Shown: one piece after another, positions 17,025-25,360 of the stretch | How positions within the stretch are numbered: position 1 is the first letter of the stretch | How the letters are laid out: each line of letters begins with the position of its first letter | Origin: JAPWJZ01 sp965279315 | GTDB lineage: Bacteria; Pseudomonadota; Alphaproteobacteria; Micavibrionales; UBA2020 | Assembly (NCBI GenBank): GCA_965279315.1 | Contig: OZ257145.1 | Coordinates: forward strand, 2,046,001-2,110,000 | Reading direction: 5' to 3' | DNA length: 64,000 nt | Program-made: the position numbers and the translations under genes | The notes under the pieces: model-generated | What the model saw: the letters and a program-made list of their open reading frames with translations, nothing else | Databases searched by the model: none | What the model was told of the DNA's origin: nothing

Positions 17025-17278
17025 AAAAGGCAGTAGACCAGCTGCCCGGCATCATTCCCGCCCAAGTCATCGCAGATATCGGCCGCGCCGCGTTCGGCGC
17101 GCAATGGCAGCCTCAACTCGCCCGCGCGCTGAAGGTGCCGGACCAGTCCATCCGCCGCTGGACAAATGACGGCGCGCCTGTCGAAACCCTCGCCAAGCTC
17201 CGCATGCTCCTGACCGCCCGCGCCGAAGAAATCACCCGCATGGCCGCGCAGCTCGATGTATATGACGTGAAGGATTAA
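17021..17278 (+). CDS. Small HTH-like DNA-binding protein
   Basis: The 85-residue protein contains WQPQLARALKVPDQSIRRW, which reads as a helix-turn-helix (LARAL-turn-QSIRRW), as in small phage or plasmid-type regulators. The remaining C-terminal helices may dimerise. It overlaps the preceding gene by four bases. Its position as last gene of three small overlapping ORFs suggests a minor accessory unit. A palindromic repeat follows it directly. Confidence 0.6.
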   Translation: MKKAVDQLPGIIPAQVIADIGRAAFGAQWQPQLARALKVPDQSIRRWTNDGAPVETLAKLRMLLTARAEEITRMAAQLDVYDVKD

Positions 17279-17289
17279 CGTTGTCTCCC

Positions 17290-17366
17290 TGTCATCCTGA
17301 GCGCAGCGAAGGATCTCCCTTCCGCTCAGGTGACAAGCGAGATTCTTCGCTCCGCTCAGAATGACA
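17290..17366. repeat. Palindromic intergenic repeat (family B)
   Basis: Two ~27-base arms form an imperfect inverted repeat. The left arm runs TGTCATCCTGAGCGCAGCG (then AAGGATCT) and the right arm is its near reverse complement ending GCTCAGAATGACA, with ~22 bases between. The core TGTCATyCTGAGCG is a known kind of bacterial interspersed palindrome. Only one copy is in this window. It can fold into a long hairpin at the 3' end of the small-gene operon. Confidence 0.75.
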
Positions 17367-17399
17367 ATTCAGAATGTGGTGATGAAAAGGGCAGGGCGC

Positions 17400-17777
17400 T
17401 TACGCCTGCCAGACCGCATACCCGTCTTCGCGCAACCCCGCAGCCAGTTCCACTTCCATCTCCGCCGCCGCGTCATAGGGCATCGGGTTATAACAGGCGT
17501 AAAGGTCGGGCCGCAGCCGCAAGCCGAATTTATGCGCATAGCGGTTGGATTTATACCCGCGCCGGTGGTTCTCAAACCGCATCTCCGGCGACATCCCCGT
17601 GCAGCCGACATAAAGACACGGCTTGGACGGATCATGCCCCGGGTTCGCCGCCCTGAACTTCCTGTCTTTCAAAACTTTGGGATCAAGCTCGATCACATAA
17701 ACACAATGATGCCACGCCGCTTCCTCCGGATGCTGCTTCCGATGTTTCGCTGCGAAAAATTGGCCGGCGGTGATCAT
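17400..17777 (-). CDS. GIY-YIG nuclease-like protein
   Basis: The 125-residue protein has the GIY-YIG layout: CVYVIEL for the first strand, CLYVGCTG for the second, then MRFENHRRGYKSNRYAHKFG, whose Arg/His helix supplies the catalytic arginine. The C-terminal AAEMEVELAAGLREDGYAV contains the usual glutamates. Stand-alone GIY-YIG proteins occur in DNA repair, restriction and mobile elements. It sits at the edge of the AT-rich island but has the host's high GC, so it is probably not part of that import. Confidence 0.78.
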   Translation of the reverse strand: MITAGQFFAAKHRKQHPEEAAWHHCVYVIELDPKVLKDRKFRAANPGHDPSKPCLYVGCTGMSPEMRFENHRRGYKSNRYAHKFGLRLRPDLYACYNPMPYDAAAEMEVELAAGLREDGYAVWQA

Positions 17778-17977
17778 TTGATAAAATCTCTTCTTTTAAT
17801 GTCATTAGACTATCAAAAATTGATTAATTACCGTTGAAAGCCCAAAAAGCTTTCAAAATAGGAACCTTTTATTTAATAAGTCGATTTTATGAGTGAAAAT
17901 TTTAAAAATAGCAAAATTGTTGTCCGATATAACAATTGTGCTAACATTAGAAAAAAAAGCTGGGGAATCAAAAAGAT
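17778..17977. other. AT-rich left edge of the genomic island
   Basis: These 200 bases are much richer in A and T than the DNA before 17770. They hold no plausible gene. A long A/T stretch (17870-17960) probably contains the promoter of the TIGR04255-like gene; I cannot pick a single -35/-10 pair. No tRNA, integrase or clear direct repeat is visible at this border. Confidence 0.45.
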
Positions 17978-18826
17978 ATGCCTGATGTTAAGGCCTTCCG
18001 CCCAATCAATGAAGCGCATGCTATAGTTGAAGCGTCTATTTTCTTTGAATTTCAACCTTCGTTTCAAAAAGCAGCTGTAGAAGAAATCTCAGAAATTCAA
18101 TTTCAATTGAAGAGCGATTTCCCCATTGCTCAGCCCTTAAATGCAATCGAGATCATCGCTAAGACGGATGGTGAGGATATTAAATATTCTCAGGAAATAG
18201 TAGGCATTGAATTAATTAAGCCTAGTTTAACCCAGCCTTCCTTACATGAATGGGTGCTTAGGACAGCGAGCAATCACGTATCTGTTCATTGCTTGAATTA
18301 TATTCGCTGGGCTGACTTCTGGAATAAAAGCGCATCTTATTTGCGCACCGTTTTTAAGAAATTTGACCATAATAAATATAAAGCAACAGGAATTGCGCTA
18401 AAGGTTGTGGATAGGTTCATTTATGAAGGTGACTTGGCTAGTTACTCTGCTGACGCACTTTTCAATAAAGGAACGCGCTTCATTTTCCCGCATGTATTTT
18501 CGTCTAACGAATACAGGTGGCATTCTCACACTGGGTGGTTTGAACATTACGATGACCGATTTGAAATTTTGAATCAGCTTAATATTAACTCAGCGTTGAT
18601 TGATCAAGCTGGAGGCGCGCAACATCACACTACAATTGAGCATAATGTTATTTTAAAGCCTAAAATTTCTCAATTGGAAGCCGTCATACCTTTGCCTTTA
18701 AATGAAGGGGAGGAAGCAGACGTAAAATTGAATGCCATCCTATTGAAAATGCATGAAATTAATAAAAAAGTTATACATGATCTGTTAATATCAGAAATGA
18801 AGGATATAATTAAGCTTAAGGTTTAA
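17978..18826 (+). CDS. TIGR04255-like family protein
   Basis: The 282-residue soluble protein resembles the sporadic TIGR04255 family of unknown function. The N-terminal NEAHAIVEASIFFEF matches the family's PIVEA-type start. The middle HVSVHCLNYIRWADFW followed by IALKVVDRFIYEGD matches the conserved W and R/DRF block. The C-terminal helix (NKKVIHDLLISEM) is also typical. It is the first gene of a three-gene AT-rich run, four bases from the next gene. Base composition differs sharply from the flanks, indicating horizontal transfer. Known members are patchily distributed, as defence or selfish modules often are, but no activity is established. Confidence 0.6.
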   Translation: MPDVKAFRPINEAHAIVEASIFFEFQPSFQKAAVEEISEIQFQLKSDFPIAQPLNAIEIIAKTDGEDIKYSQEIVGIELIKPSLTQPSLHEWVLRTASNHVSVHCLNYIRWADFWNKSASYLRTVFKKFDHNKYKATGIALKVVDRFIYEGDLASYSADALFNKGTRFIFPHVFSSNEYRWHSHTGWFEHYDDRFEILNQLNINSALIDQAGGAQHHTTIEHNVILKPKISQLEAVIPLPLNEGEEADVKLNAILLKMHEINKKVIHDLLISEMKDIIKLKV

Positions 18827-18829
18827 AAT

Positions 18830-19429
18830 ATGTCTATTCCTAATACATTAAATAATTTCACCACCTCAGCCTCTTTTGGCGGAGCGATTTCACGTAGTTC
18901 TTACAATAGTAATACTATTGATGGCCTATGCGCAGTTAATCATGTGTATTTTCCTTCCGAACTACAAAGTTCTCATTACGGTGAATATATGAAGCCGTTG
19001 GTGAACATTGTTCGGGGTGCTTCTTGGGCGTGCACAATTGTGGGACCTTCTCCCAAATCGCCGCAGAAATTAGATCCTGCATCACCTCAGATAAAGTTAT
19101 TAAAGAAAATTCGTCAAATCTCTAAAATTAAAGATGATTGGGCAGGTAAAGGAACCGTAGGCGCTACTTTGGAAGCGTGCAATGAGGCAGAAATATTTTT
19201 ATCTCAATTGCCACTGAACAATATCGCTTTGCCTCATATATCGTTAGCAGAAGATGGCGAACTAAATTTTACATGGAATACGGATGCTGGGAAAATAGAC
19301 GTAGGCTTTTATGGGGAAGGTTTTTATTCTTATTACGCCGTTTCTTCAGCAGGGACAGAATATTTTGCTAACAATCTACCAATTACTGAGACACTGTCTG
19401 ATAAGGCTATAAAAATTATCACGAAATAG
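18830..19429 (+). CDS. Hypothetical protein of the TIGR04255-like cassette (WxG type)
   Basis: The 199-residue protein has an N-terminal ~90 residues of low complexity (Ser/Asn/Thr). A compact domain follows, with KDDWAGKGTVGATLEAC, then PHISLAEDGELNFTWN and IDVGFYGEGFYSYY. I recognise this pattern (DW-G-G, helix, P-x-DGE strand, W strand) from small unnamed proteins, some beside TIGR04255 genes, but no function is known. It starts three bases after the upstream stop, so the two are almost certainly co-translated. AT-rich like its neighbours. Confidence 0.6.
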   Translation: MSIPNTLNNFTTSASFGGAISRSSYNSNTIDGLCAVNHVYFPSELQSSHYGEYMKPLVNIVRGASWACTIVGPSPKSPQKLDPASPQIKLLKKIRQISKIKDDWAGKGTVGATLEACNEAEIFLSQLPLNNIALPHISLAEDGELNFTWNTDAGKIDVGFYGEGFYSYYAVSSAGTEYFANNLPITETLSDKAIKIITK

Positions 19430-19442
19430 GTGGGCTGTACCT

Positions 19443-19928
19443 ATGGAGTTTCCATTCTCCTTAGAAGATGAAAATAAGAAATCGAGCGAACATTCACCTG
19501 GTCCCGTAGCGTCTCAAGAACTTATAGTGCGAGAATGTTTTAACCCCGAGCATTTTCTTGAGGGAAAGTATGCTTTGTCTAATGCAGCTATAACCCAGCG
19601 TGATTTGACATCTAATGGTTTAAGCATTCATAGGTTGGGTTATTTAAGTGATGCACAATTAAAAGAGATAATGCTATCTCGTAAAAATGACCGGCCAGAT
19701 TTAAGAACTGATGCGCATATTTCAACAGTTCAGACCGCTACGGTAAGAGAAATAAAAGACGATACCGATTATAGAGCTTTTGTAGTAATTGATACAGCCT
19801 TAGAACAGAACATTGCGCACGCCTCTTGCTATAGTGCTGTTAATCGTCAGCCCGCACAAATAAGAGCCATTAGAATGAAGCTAATTGATTTACTGAATAA
19901 AAATTTGGCGCCAATTAATTTGGAATAG
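19443..19928 (+). CDS. Hypothetical third protein of the TIGR04255-like cassette
   Basis: The 161-residue protein is unrecognised. RECFNPEHFLEGKYALSNAAI and LSIHRLGYLSDAQLKEIM suggest an alpha/beta domain in which a short Ser/Ala strand precedes an LSI strand. The end (RAIRMKLIDLLNKNL) is a basic helix. There is no signal peptide. It lies 13 bases after the second gene, in the same AT-rich block, and completes the apparent operon. It could be an effector or a partner protein; nothing catalytic is evident. Confidence 0.55.
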   Translation: MEFPFSLEDENKKSSEHSPGPVASQELIVRECFNPEHFLEGKYALSNAAITQRDLTSNGLSIHRLGYLSDAQLKEIMLSRKNDRPDLRTDAHISTVQTATVREIKDDTDYRAFVVIDTALEQNIAHASCYSAVNRQPAQIRAIRMKLIDLLNKNLAPINLE

Positions 19929-20052
19929 TTCCTCGGTTATGCAAACCATTTCTCCCGTTTGCCCCGCACCAAACCTCCCTATATACTAACCCCGCTCAAC
20001 CCAATCACATTCATCCGCGCCGCTAGTCAGGCGGGCGCGAGGGAGATTTCGA

Positions 20053-21513
20053 ATGGCGGCACCCAAAGTGAAACCGGTCAATAATCTGCTGGCGGAGGCG
20101 AAGCTCGCCGGCGCCGCATCATCCTCCCGCGTCTTCGACGTCGATAAGGTCTTCGGCCGCAAGACGGTGGCCGACATCAAAAAGGGCCTCGCGCAACTCG
20201 GCTGCGAATTCGTCAAGGTCGGGTTCTTCGACGTTGACGGCATCATGCGCGGCAAATACATGAAGATCGAAAAATTCCTCTCGGCGCTGGATAACGGCTT
20301 CGGTTTCTGCGACGTGGTGGTGGGCTGGGATTCCAACGACCAGCTGTATGACAGTTCAAAATTCACCGGCTGGCACACGGCCTATCCTGATGCGAATTGC
20401 CGCATCGTCACGGAATCCGTGCGCGCGCTGCCGTTCGAGCCCAATATCCCGCTCTTCATCGCGGAACTCGCCGATCGCGGCGAACAGGTCTGCCCGCGCG
20501 GGCTGCTTAAGCGCGTCTTGGCGCGCGCGGCCGATATGGGCTTCTCCGTCACCGGCGCGGTTGAATTCGAATTCTTCATGTTCAACGAAACGCCCGAAAG
20601 CGTGCGGGCGAAAAACTACCAGAACCTGAACCCCATCACGCCCGGCAATTTCGGCTATTCGATGCTGCGCTCCTCCGTCCATGCCGATTTCTATCATGAA
20701 CTGCTGGAGATGTGCCGCGACATGCGCATCCCGATCGAAGGCCTGCACACCGAAACCGGCCCCGGCGTGCTGGAGGCCGCGATCATGTATGACGAGGCGC
20801 TGGAAAGCGCCGACCGCGCCGCGCTGTTCAAGACCTTCACCAAAGTCCTCGCGCAGAAACGCGGCTGGATGGCGGCGTTCATGGCGAAATGGAACAACAA
20901 GGTGCCGGGGCAGTCTGGCCATATCCACATCTCGCTGAAGGACAAAAAAACCGGCAAGCCCGTTTTTCATGACCCCAAGAAGCCGCATAAAATGTCCGAC
21001 ACCATGCGCCACTTCCTTGGCGGGCAGCAGGCATTGATGCCGGAATTCCTGTCGATGATCGCCTGCACCGTCAATTCCTACAGCCGCCTTGTGCCGGGGT
21101 ACTGGGCGCCGACAAATGCGACATGGGGCGTTGAAAACCGCACCACGGCGCTCCGCGTCATTCCCGGATCGGACAAGGCGCAGCGCATCGAATACCGCAT
21201 CGCCGCCGCCGACATCAACCCCTACATCGCGCTCGCAGCATCCATCGGTTCGGGCCTCTGGGGCGTGGAGCACGAGATCGAGCCGACCAAGATCGTGGAA
21301 GGCAACGCGTATGAACAAAAATTCCCCGAGAAAATGCAGCTGCCGCAAACCCTGACCGAAGCGGCGGGCCGGTTGCGCCAGTCGAAAGCCGCGCATGAAT
21401 TGTTCGGCGATGTCTTCGTCGAGCACTATGCCCAAAGCCGCGAATGGGAAGAACGCGAATTCCGCAAATACGTCACCGACTGGGAACTCCAGCGGTATTT
21501 CGAAATCATCTAA
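20053..21513 (+). CDS. Glutamine synthetase family protein (gamma-glutamylamide ligase type)
   Basis: The 486-residue protein has the glutamine synthetase fold. GAVEFEFFMFNE holds the first metal-binding glutamates, GLHTETGPGVLEAA the next, SGQSGHIHISL-type KVPGQSGHIHIS the metal histidine, and ENRTTALRVI the arginine/glutamate of the active site. An N-terminal ~40-residue extension precedes the core. Its context with ALDH, aminotransferase and Fe-ADH points to a PuuA/IpuC-type enzyme that gamma-glutamylates an amine or amino alcohol rather than ammonia. GAGGGAGA lies upstream of the ATG. It is the first gene of a four-gene run. Confidence 0.8.
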   Translation: MAAPKVKPVNNLLAEAKLAGAASSSRVFDVDKVFGRKTVADIKKGLAQLGCEFVKVGFFDVDGIMRGKYMKIEKFLSALDNGFGFCDVVVGWDSNDQLYDSSKFTGWHTAYPDANCRIVTESVRALPFEPNIPLFIAELADRGEQVCPRGLLKRVLARAADMGFSVTGAVEFEFFMFNETPESVRAKNYQNLNPITPGNFGYSMLRSSVHADFYHELLEMCRDMRIPIEGLHTETGPGVLEAAIMYDEALESADRAALFKTFTKVLAQKRGWMAAFMAKWNNKVPGQSGHIHISLKDKKTGKPVFHDPKKPHKMSDTMRHFLGGQQALMPEFLSMIACTVNSYSRLVPGYWAPTNATWGVENRTTALRVIPGSDKAQRIEYRIAAADINPYIALAASIGSGLWGVEHEIEPTKIVEGNAYEQKFPEKMQLPQTLTEAAGRLRQSKAAHELFGDVFVEHYAQSREWEEREFRKYVTDWELQRYFEII

Positions 21514-21527
21514 CGGAGCCATTCACC

Positions 21528-22946
21528 ATGGGACAGCCAATGAAAAAAGAAAACACCAACCTGCTGCAAACCGTTTCGCCCGTCGATGGCAGCGTGTTTG
21601 TCGAGCGCGCCTTTCACGACTGGGCGCAGGTCGATGCGGTTTTGACCAAGGCCAAGAAAGCGCAAAAAGAATGGCGCAAAGTGCCGCTGGCGAAGCGTCA
21701 GGAATACATGCTGAAATTCCTCGATCACATGGTTTCCAAGGCCGCCGATATCGGCAAAGAGATTACTTGGCAGATGGGCCGCCCGATCAGCCAGACACCC
21801 GGCGAAATCCTGCGCGGCTTTTCGGAACGCGTAAAATACGCCGTGGAACTCGCCCCGCGTGCGCTGGCCGATATCGTGCCGCATGACGTGCGCGACGGGT
21901 TCAAGCGTTTCATCCGCCGCGAACCGCTGGGCGTCGTCGCCGTGATCGCGCCGTGGAATTACCCCTACCTGACCGCCGTGAACGCCATCGTGCCCGCGCT
22001 GCTGTCCGGCAACGTCGTGGTGCTGAAACATTCATTCCAGACCCCGCTGGTCGGCGACCGTTTTGCCGAAGGCTTCAAGGCCGCCGGACTGCCCGATGGC
22101 GTGTTCCAGCATCTTGACCTGTCGGATGCCGACACGCAAAAACTCGCCGAAGACAAACGCGTCGATTTCGTCAACTTCACCGGCTCCGTGCGCGTCGGCC
22201 ATATCGTGCAGAAGGCCGTCAGCAACCGTTTCGTCGTCGCGGGGCTTGAGCTTGGCGGCAAGGACCCCGCCTATGTGCGCGAAGACGCCGATCTTGGCAG
22301 CGCGGTCGAAAACCTTGTCGATGGTGCGTTCTTCAATTCCGGCCAATGCTGCTGCGGGATCGAGCGCATTTACGTGCATGAAAAACTCTACGATAAATTC
22401 GTGGAGGATTTCGTCGCGCTCACCAAGACCTACAAACTCGGCAACCCGACCGACCCCGACACCAACCTCGGCCCCATGGTGCGCACCGCGCAGGCAGATT
22501 TCGTGCGCGGGCAGATCGAGGACGCCGTGAAAAAAGGGGCGAAGGCGCTGGTTGATGAAAGCCTGTTTCCCGCCAGCAAAAAAGGCACGCCGTATCTTGC
22601 ACCGCAGGTATTGGTGGATGTCGATCACAGCATGGGCGTGATGATGGAAGAAAGCTTCGGCCCCGTCGTCGGCATCATGAAAGTGAAAAACGACGAAGAA
22701 GCCGTGAAGATGATGAATGACAGCCCCTATGGCCTGACCGTCTCCATCTGGACGAAAGACGCCGACGCCGCCGAAAAACTGGGCGAAGAACTCGAAACCG
22801 GCACCGTGTTCCTCAACCGCTGCGATTACGTCGATCCGGGCCTGCCCTGGACGGGCGTGAAGGACACCGGCCGCGGCGCGTCGATGTCGGTGATCGGTTT
22901 TGAAAACCTCACCCGCCCGAAAAGCTTTCATTTGAAAAAGGCTTGA
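21528..22946 (+). CDS. Aldehyde dehydrogenase in the gamma-glutamylation operon
   Basis: The 472-residue ALDH has the cofactor block IAPWNYPYLTAVN, FTGSVRVG, catalytic LELGGKDPAY (Glu) and NSGQCCCGIERI (Cys). It would oxidise a gamma-glutamylated aminoaldehyde or a free aldehyde to the acid. Three adjacent cysteines at the active site are unusual; the middle one aligns best with the nucleophile. ATG 21528 has CGGAG upstream, and longer in-frame starts would overlap the previous gene. It lies 14 bases after the ligase gene and is followed by an aminotransferase whose start nearly abuts its stop. Confidence 0.85.
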   Translation: MGQPMKKENTNLLQTVSPVDGSVFVERAFHDWAQVDAVLTKAKKAQKEWRKVPLAKRQEYMLKFLDHMVSKAADIGKEITWQMGRPISQTPGEILRGFSERVKYAVELAPRALADIVPHDVRDGFKRFIRREPLGVVAVIAPWNYPYLTAVNAIVPALLSGNVVVLKHSFQTPLVGDRFAEGFKAAGLPDGVFQHLDLSDADTQKLAEDKRVDFVNFTGSVRVGHIVQKAVSNRFVVAGLELGGKDPAYVREDADLGSAVENLVDGAFFNSGQCCCGIERIYVHEKLYDKFVEDFVALTKTYKLGNPTDPDTNLGPMVRTAQADFVRGQIEDAVKKGAKALVDESLFPASKKGTPYLAPQVLVDVDHSMGVMMEESFGPVVGIMKVKNDEEAVKMMNDSPYGLTVSIWTKDADAAEKLGEELETGTVFLNRCDYVDPGLPWTGVKDTGRGASMSVIGFENLTRPKSFHLKKA

Positions 22947-22948
22947 GC

Positions 22949-24154
22949 ATGACCGCACTGCCCGCCGCCAATGCCCGCAGCAAGATCTCGCAGAAGGCTG
23001 CAAAGTTTTCTGAATCGGTCATCCGCGAAATGTCGCGGCTCGCGGTGCGGCACAAGGCGATCAACCTTGCGCAAGGATTCCCCGATTTCGCAGCGCCGCA
23101 GGAATTGAAGGATGCGGCGTCGCGCGCAGTGCAGGAAGACGTCAACCAATACGCGATCACCTGGGGCGATAAATTGTTCCGCGACGCGCTGGCGGACAAG
23201 ACCAAAAAAACGCTGGGGATGGAAATTGATCCCGAAACGCAGATCACCGTCACTTGCGGCGCGACCGAGGCGATGGTGGCGGCGATGCTGGCGACCGTCG
23301 ACCCCGGCGATGAAGTGATCGTGTTTGAACCGTATTACGAGAATTACGGGCCGGATGCGATTTTGGCAGGCGCGATCCCGAAATTCGTGACGCTGAAACC
23401 GCCGCACTGGAATTTCGACCCCGATGAATTGAAGCGTGCCTTCACGAACAAGACCAAGGCCATCATCATCAACACGCCGAACAACCCGACCGGCAAGGTG
23501 TTCAACCGTGAAGAACTGACGCTCATCGCCGAACTCTGCCAGAAATGGGATGTGCTCGCCTTCACCGATGAAATTTACGAACACATATTATATGACGGCG
23601 CAGAACATATTGCGCTGGCGACGCTGCCCGGCATGGCCGACCGCACGGTCACCATCAACGGGCTTTCAAAAACCTACAGCGTCACCGGCTGGCGCATCGG
23701 CACGATGATTGCCTCGCCGGAACTGACCGGTGCAATCCGCAAGGTGCACGACTTCCTGACCGTCGGCGCGGCCGCGCCGCTGCAGCGGGCAGGGGCGACG
23801 GCGTTGCGTTTCCCTGACAGTTATTACGACACGCTGGGCGCGCTCTACAACGAACGCCGCGCAATGCTGATGGAAATCCTGACCGCAGCGGGCATCCCGT
23901 TCCATGTGCCGAAGGGCGCGTATTACATCCTTGCCGATATTTCCAAATTCGGGTTTGAAAGCGATGTGGCCTTCACGCGCTTCCTGATCGAGACTGTGGG
24001 CGTGGCCTGTGTGCCCGGCTCCAGTTTCTTCAGCCGCCCCGAACTCGGCCACAACTATGTGCGTTTCTGCTTCTGCAAAAAACCCGAAACATTGCAGGCC
24101 GCCGCCGAACGGCTCGGCCAGCTTCACCATCACCTCCAAAATCGCAAAGGTTAA
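22949..24154 (+). CDS. Class I/II (PLP) aminotransferase
   Basis: The 401-residue PLP enzyme has AINLAQGFPDFAAP at the N-terminus and NTPNNPTGKVF (cofactor phosphate region). INGLSKTYSVTGWRIG contains the Schiff-base lysine (SK) and the substrate-binding arginine follows. These blocks resemble kynurenine-glutamine transaminase/methionine aminotransferase-type enzymes. ATG 22949 lies two bases after the ALDH stop; a TTG at 22943 overlaps that stop and is less likely. In this operon it probably transaminates the substrate amine or a downstream amino acid. Confidence 0.82.
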   Translation: MTALPAANARSKISQKAAKFSESVIREMSRLAVRHKAINLAQGFPDFAAPQELKDAASRAVQEDVNQYAITWGDKLFRDALADKTKKTLGMEIDPETQITVTCGATEAMVAAMLATVDPGDEVIVFEPYYENYGPDAILAGAIPKFVTLKPPHWNFDPDELKRAFTNKTKAIIINTPNNPTGKVFNREELTLIAELCQKWDVLAFTDEIYEHILYDGAEHIALATLPGMADRTVTINGLSKTYSVTGWRIGTMIASPELTGAIRKVHDFLTVGAAAPLQRAGATALRFPDSYYDTLGALYNERRAMLMEILTAAGIPFHVPKGAYYILADISKFGFESDVAFTRFLIETVGVACVPGSSFFSRPELGHNYVRFCFCKKPETLQAAAERLGQLHHHLQNRKG

Positions 24155-24157
24155 ACC

Positions 24158-25360
24158 ATGACGAAAAACATCACCGGCACCTGGAATTACCCCACCCGCA
24201 TCCTGTTCGGCCCGGGCCGTATCAAGGAATTGCCCGATAACGCCAAAAAATTCGGCATGAAAAAACCGCTGCTGATCACCGATGCGGGGCTGAAAGAACA
24301 TGAGATCGTCAAGAATACGCTTGAGCTGCTGAAATCTGCGGGGCTGGAAGCAGCGGTGTTCGCCGATATCAAGCCGAACCCGACCGGCAAGAACATCGAT
24401 GATGGCGTGAAAGCGTATAAAGACGGCAAGCATGACGGCGTGATCGCTTTCGGCGGTGGCTCCGGCCTTGATGCCGCGAAGGCGATTGCCCTGATGGTCG
24501 GGCAGGATCGCCCGCTGTGGGATTTCGTGGACGAGGGTGACAATTACCTGCGCGTGAATGAAGCGGGGATGGCACCTGTGATCGCGGTGCCGACGACCTC
24601 CGGCACCGGCTCCGAAGTTGGCCGCTGCTCCGTTGTCGTGCACGAAGAAAGCCACGAAAAGAAACTGATTTTCCACCCGAAGATTTTGCCCGCGCTGGTC
24701 ATCGCCGATCCCGAACTCACCATCGGCCTGCCGCCGCATATCACGGCGGCGACCGGTATCGACGCGTTTGTGCATTGCTTTGAAGCCTTCTGCGCCCCCG
24801 GTTTCCACCCGCAGGCCGACGGTATCGCGCTGGAGGGCATGAAACTCGTCGCCGAATACCTGCCCCGCGCATACAAGGACGGCAAGGATATCGAGGCGCG
24901 CGCGCATATGATGATCGCGGCCACCATGGGCGCGGCGGCGTTCCAGAAGGGCCTCGGCGGCGTACATGCGCTCGCCCATCCGCTCGGCGGCAACTACGAC
25001 AAGCCGCATGGCCTGCTGAACGCCATCCTGCTGCCCTATGTCGTCTTGCGCAACCGCGCCGCCCTGACCGAAAAAATGGACCACCTCGCGCGCGTCATGA
25101 ACCTGCAGGCGCAGGGCTATAACGCGTCCGGTTTCGACGCCGTGATGAAATGGATGCTCGACTTCCGCAAACAGCTCGGCGTGCCGAACACCCTCGCCGA
25201 AATCGGCGTTCCTTCCGATCGGATCAAAGATATCGGCCAGCTTGCCACCCAAGACCCGTCCGCAGGCGGCAACCCGATTGCGCTGACGGCAACGGATTAT
25301 GCGGAGATTTTTGCGAATGCGCTGAAGGGCGATTTGGCAGAGAAGCAGCGCGCTGCTTAA
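24158..25360 (+). CDS. Iron-containing (group III) alcohol dehydrogenase
   Basis: The 400-residue enzyme has the Fe-ADH signatures: GGGSGLDAAKAIA (nucleotide binding), TTSGTGSEVGR, and metal ligands in ITAATGIDAFVHCFEAF plus LGGVHALAHPLGGNYDKPHG, where several His residues and an Asp bind the metal. It would interconvert an alcohol and an aldehyde with NAD(P)H. It lies three bases after the aminotransferase gene. Together with the ligase and ALDH it fits an amino alcohol/diamine degradation route through gamma-glutamyl intermediates; the growth substrate is unknown. Confidence 0.85.
   Translation: MTKNITGTWNYPTRILFGPGRIKELPDNAKKFGMKKPLLITDAGLKEHEIVKNTLELLKSAGLEAAVFADIKPNPTGKNIDDGVKAYKDGKHDGVIAFGGGSGLDAAKAIALMVGQDRPLWDFVDEGDNYLRVNEAGMAPVIAVPTTSGTGSEVGRCSVVVHEESHEKKLIFHPKILPALVIADPELTIGLPPHITAATGIDAFVHCFEAFCAPGFHPQADGIALEGMKLVAEYLPRAYKDGKDIEARAHMMIAATMGAAAFQKGLGGVHALAHPLGGNYDKPHGLLNAILLPYVVLRNRAALTEKMDHLARVMNLQAQGYNASGFDAVMKWMLDFRKQLGVPNTLAEIGVPSDRIKDIGQLATQDPSAGGNPIALTATDYAEIFANALKGDLAEKQRAA

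Noticed and set aside
16601..17278. Prophage remnant suggested by the small HTH gene
   Set aside because: No integrase, capsid, tail or lysis gene is nearby and composition matches the host.
17400..17777. GIY-YIG gene as the mobility gene of the AT-rich cassette
   Set aside because: It is high-GC like the host and on the opposite strand. The AT-rich border begins after it. A link cannot be supported from sequence alone.
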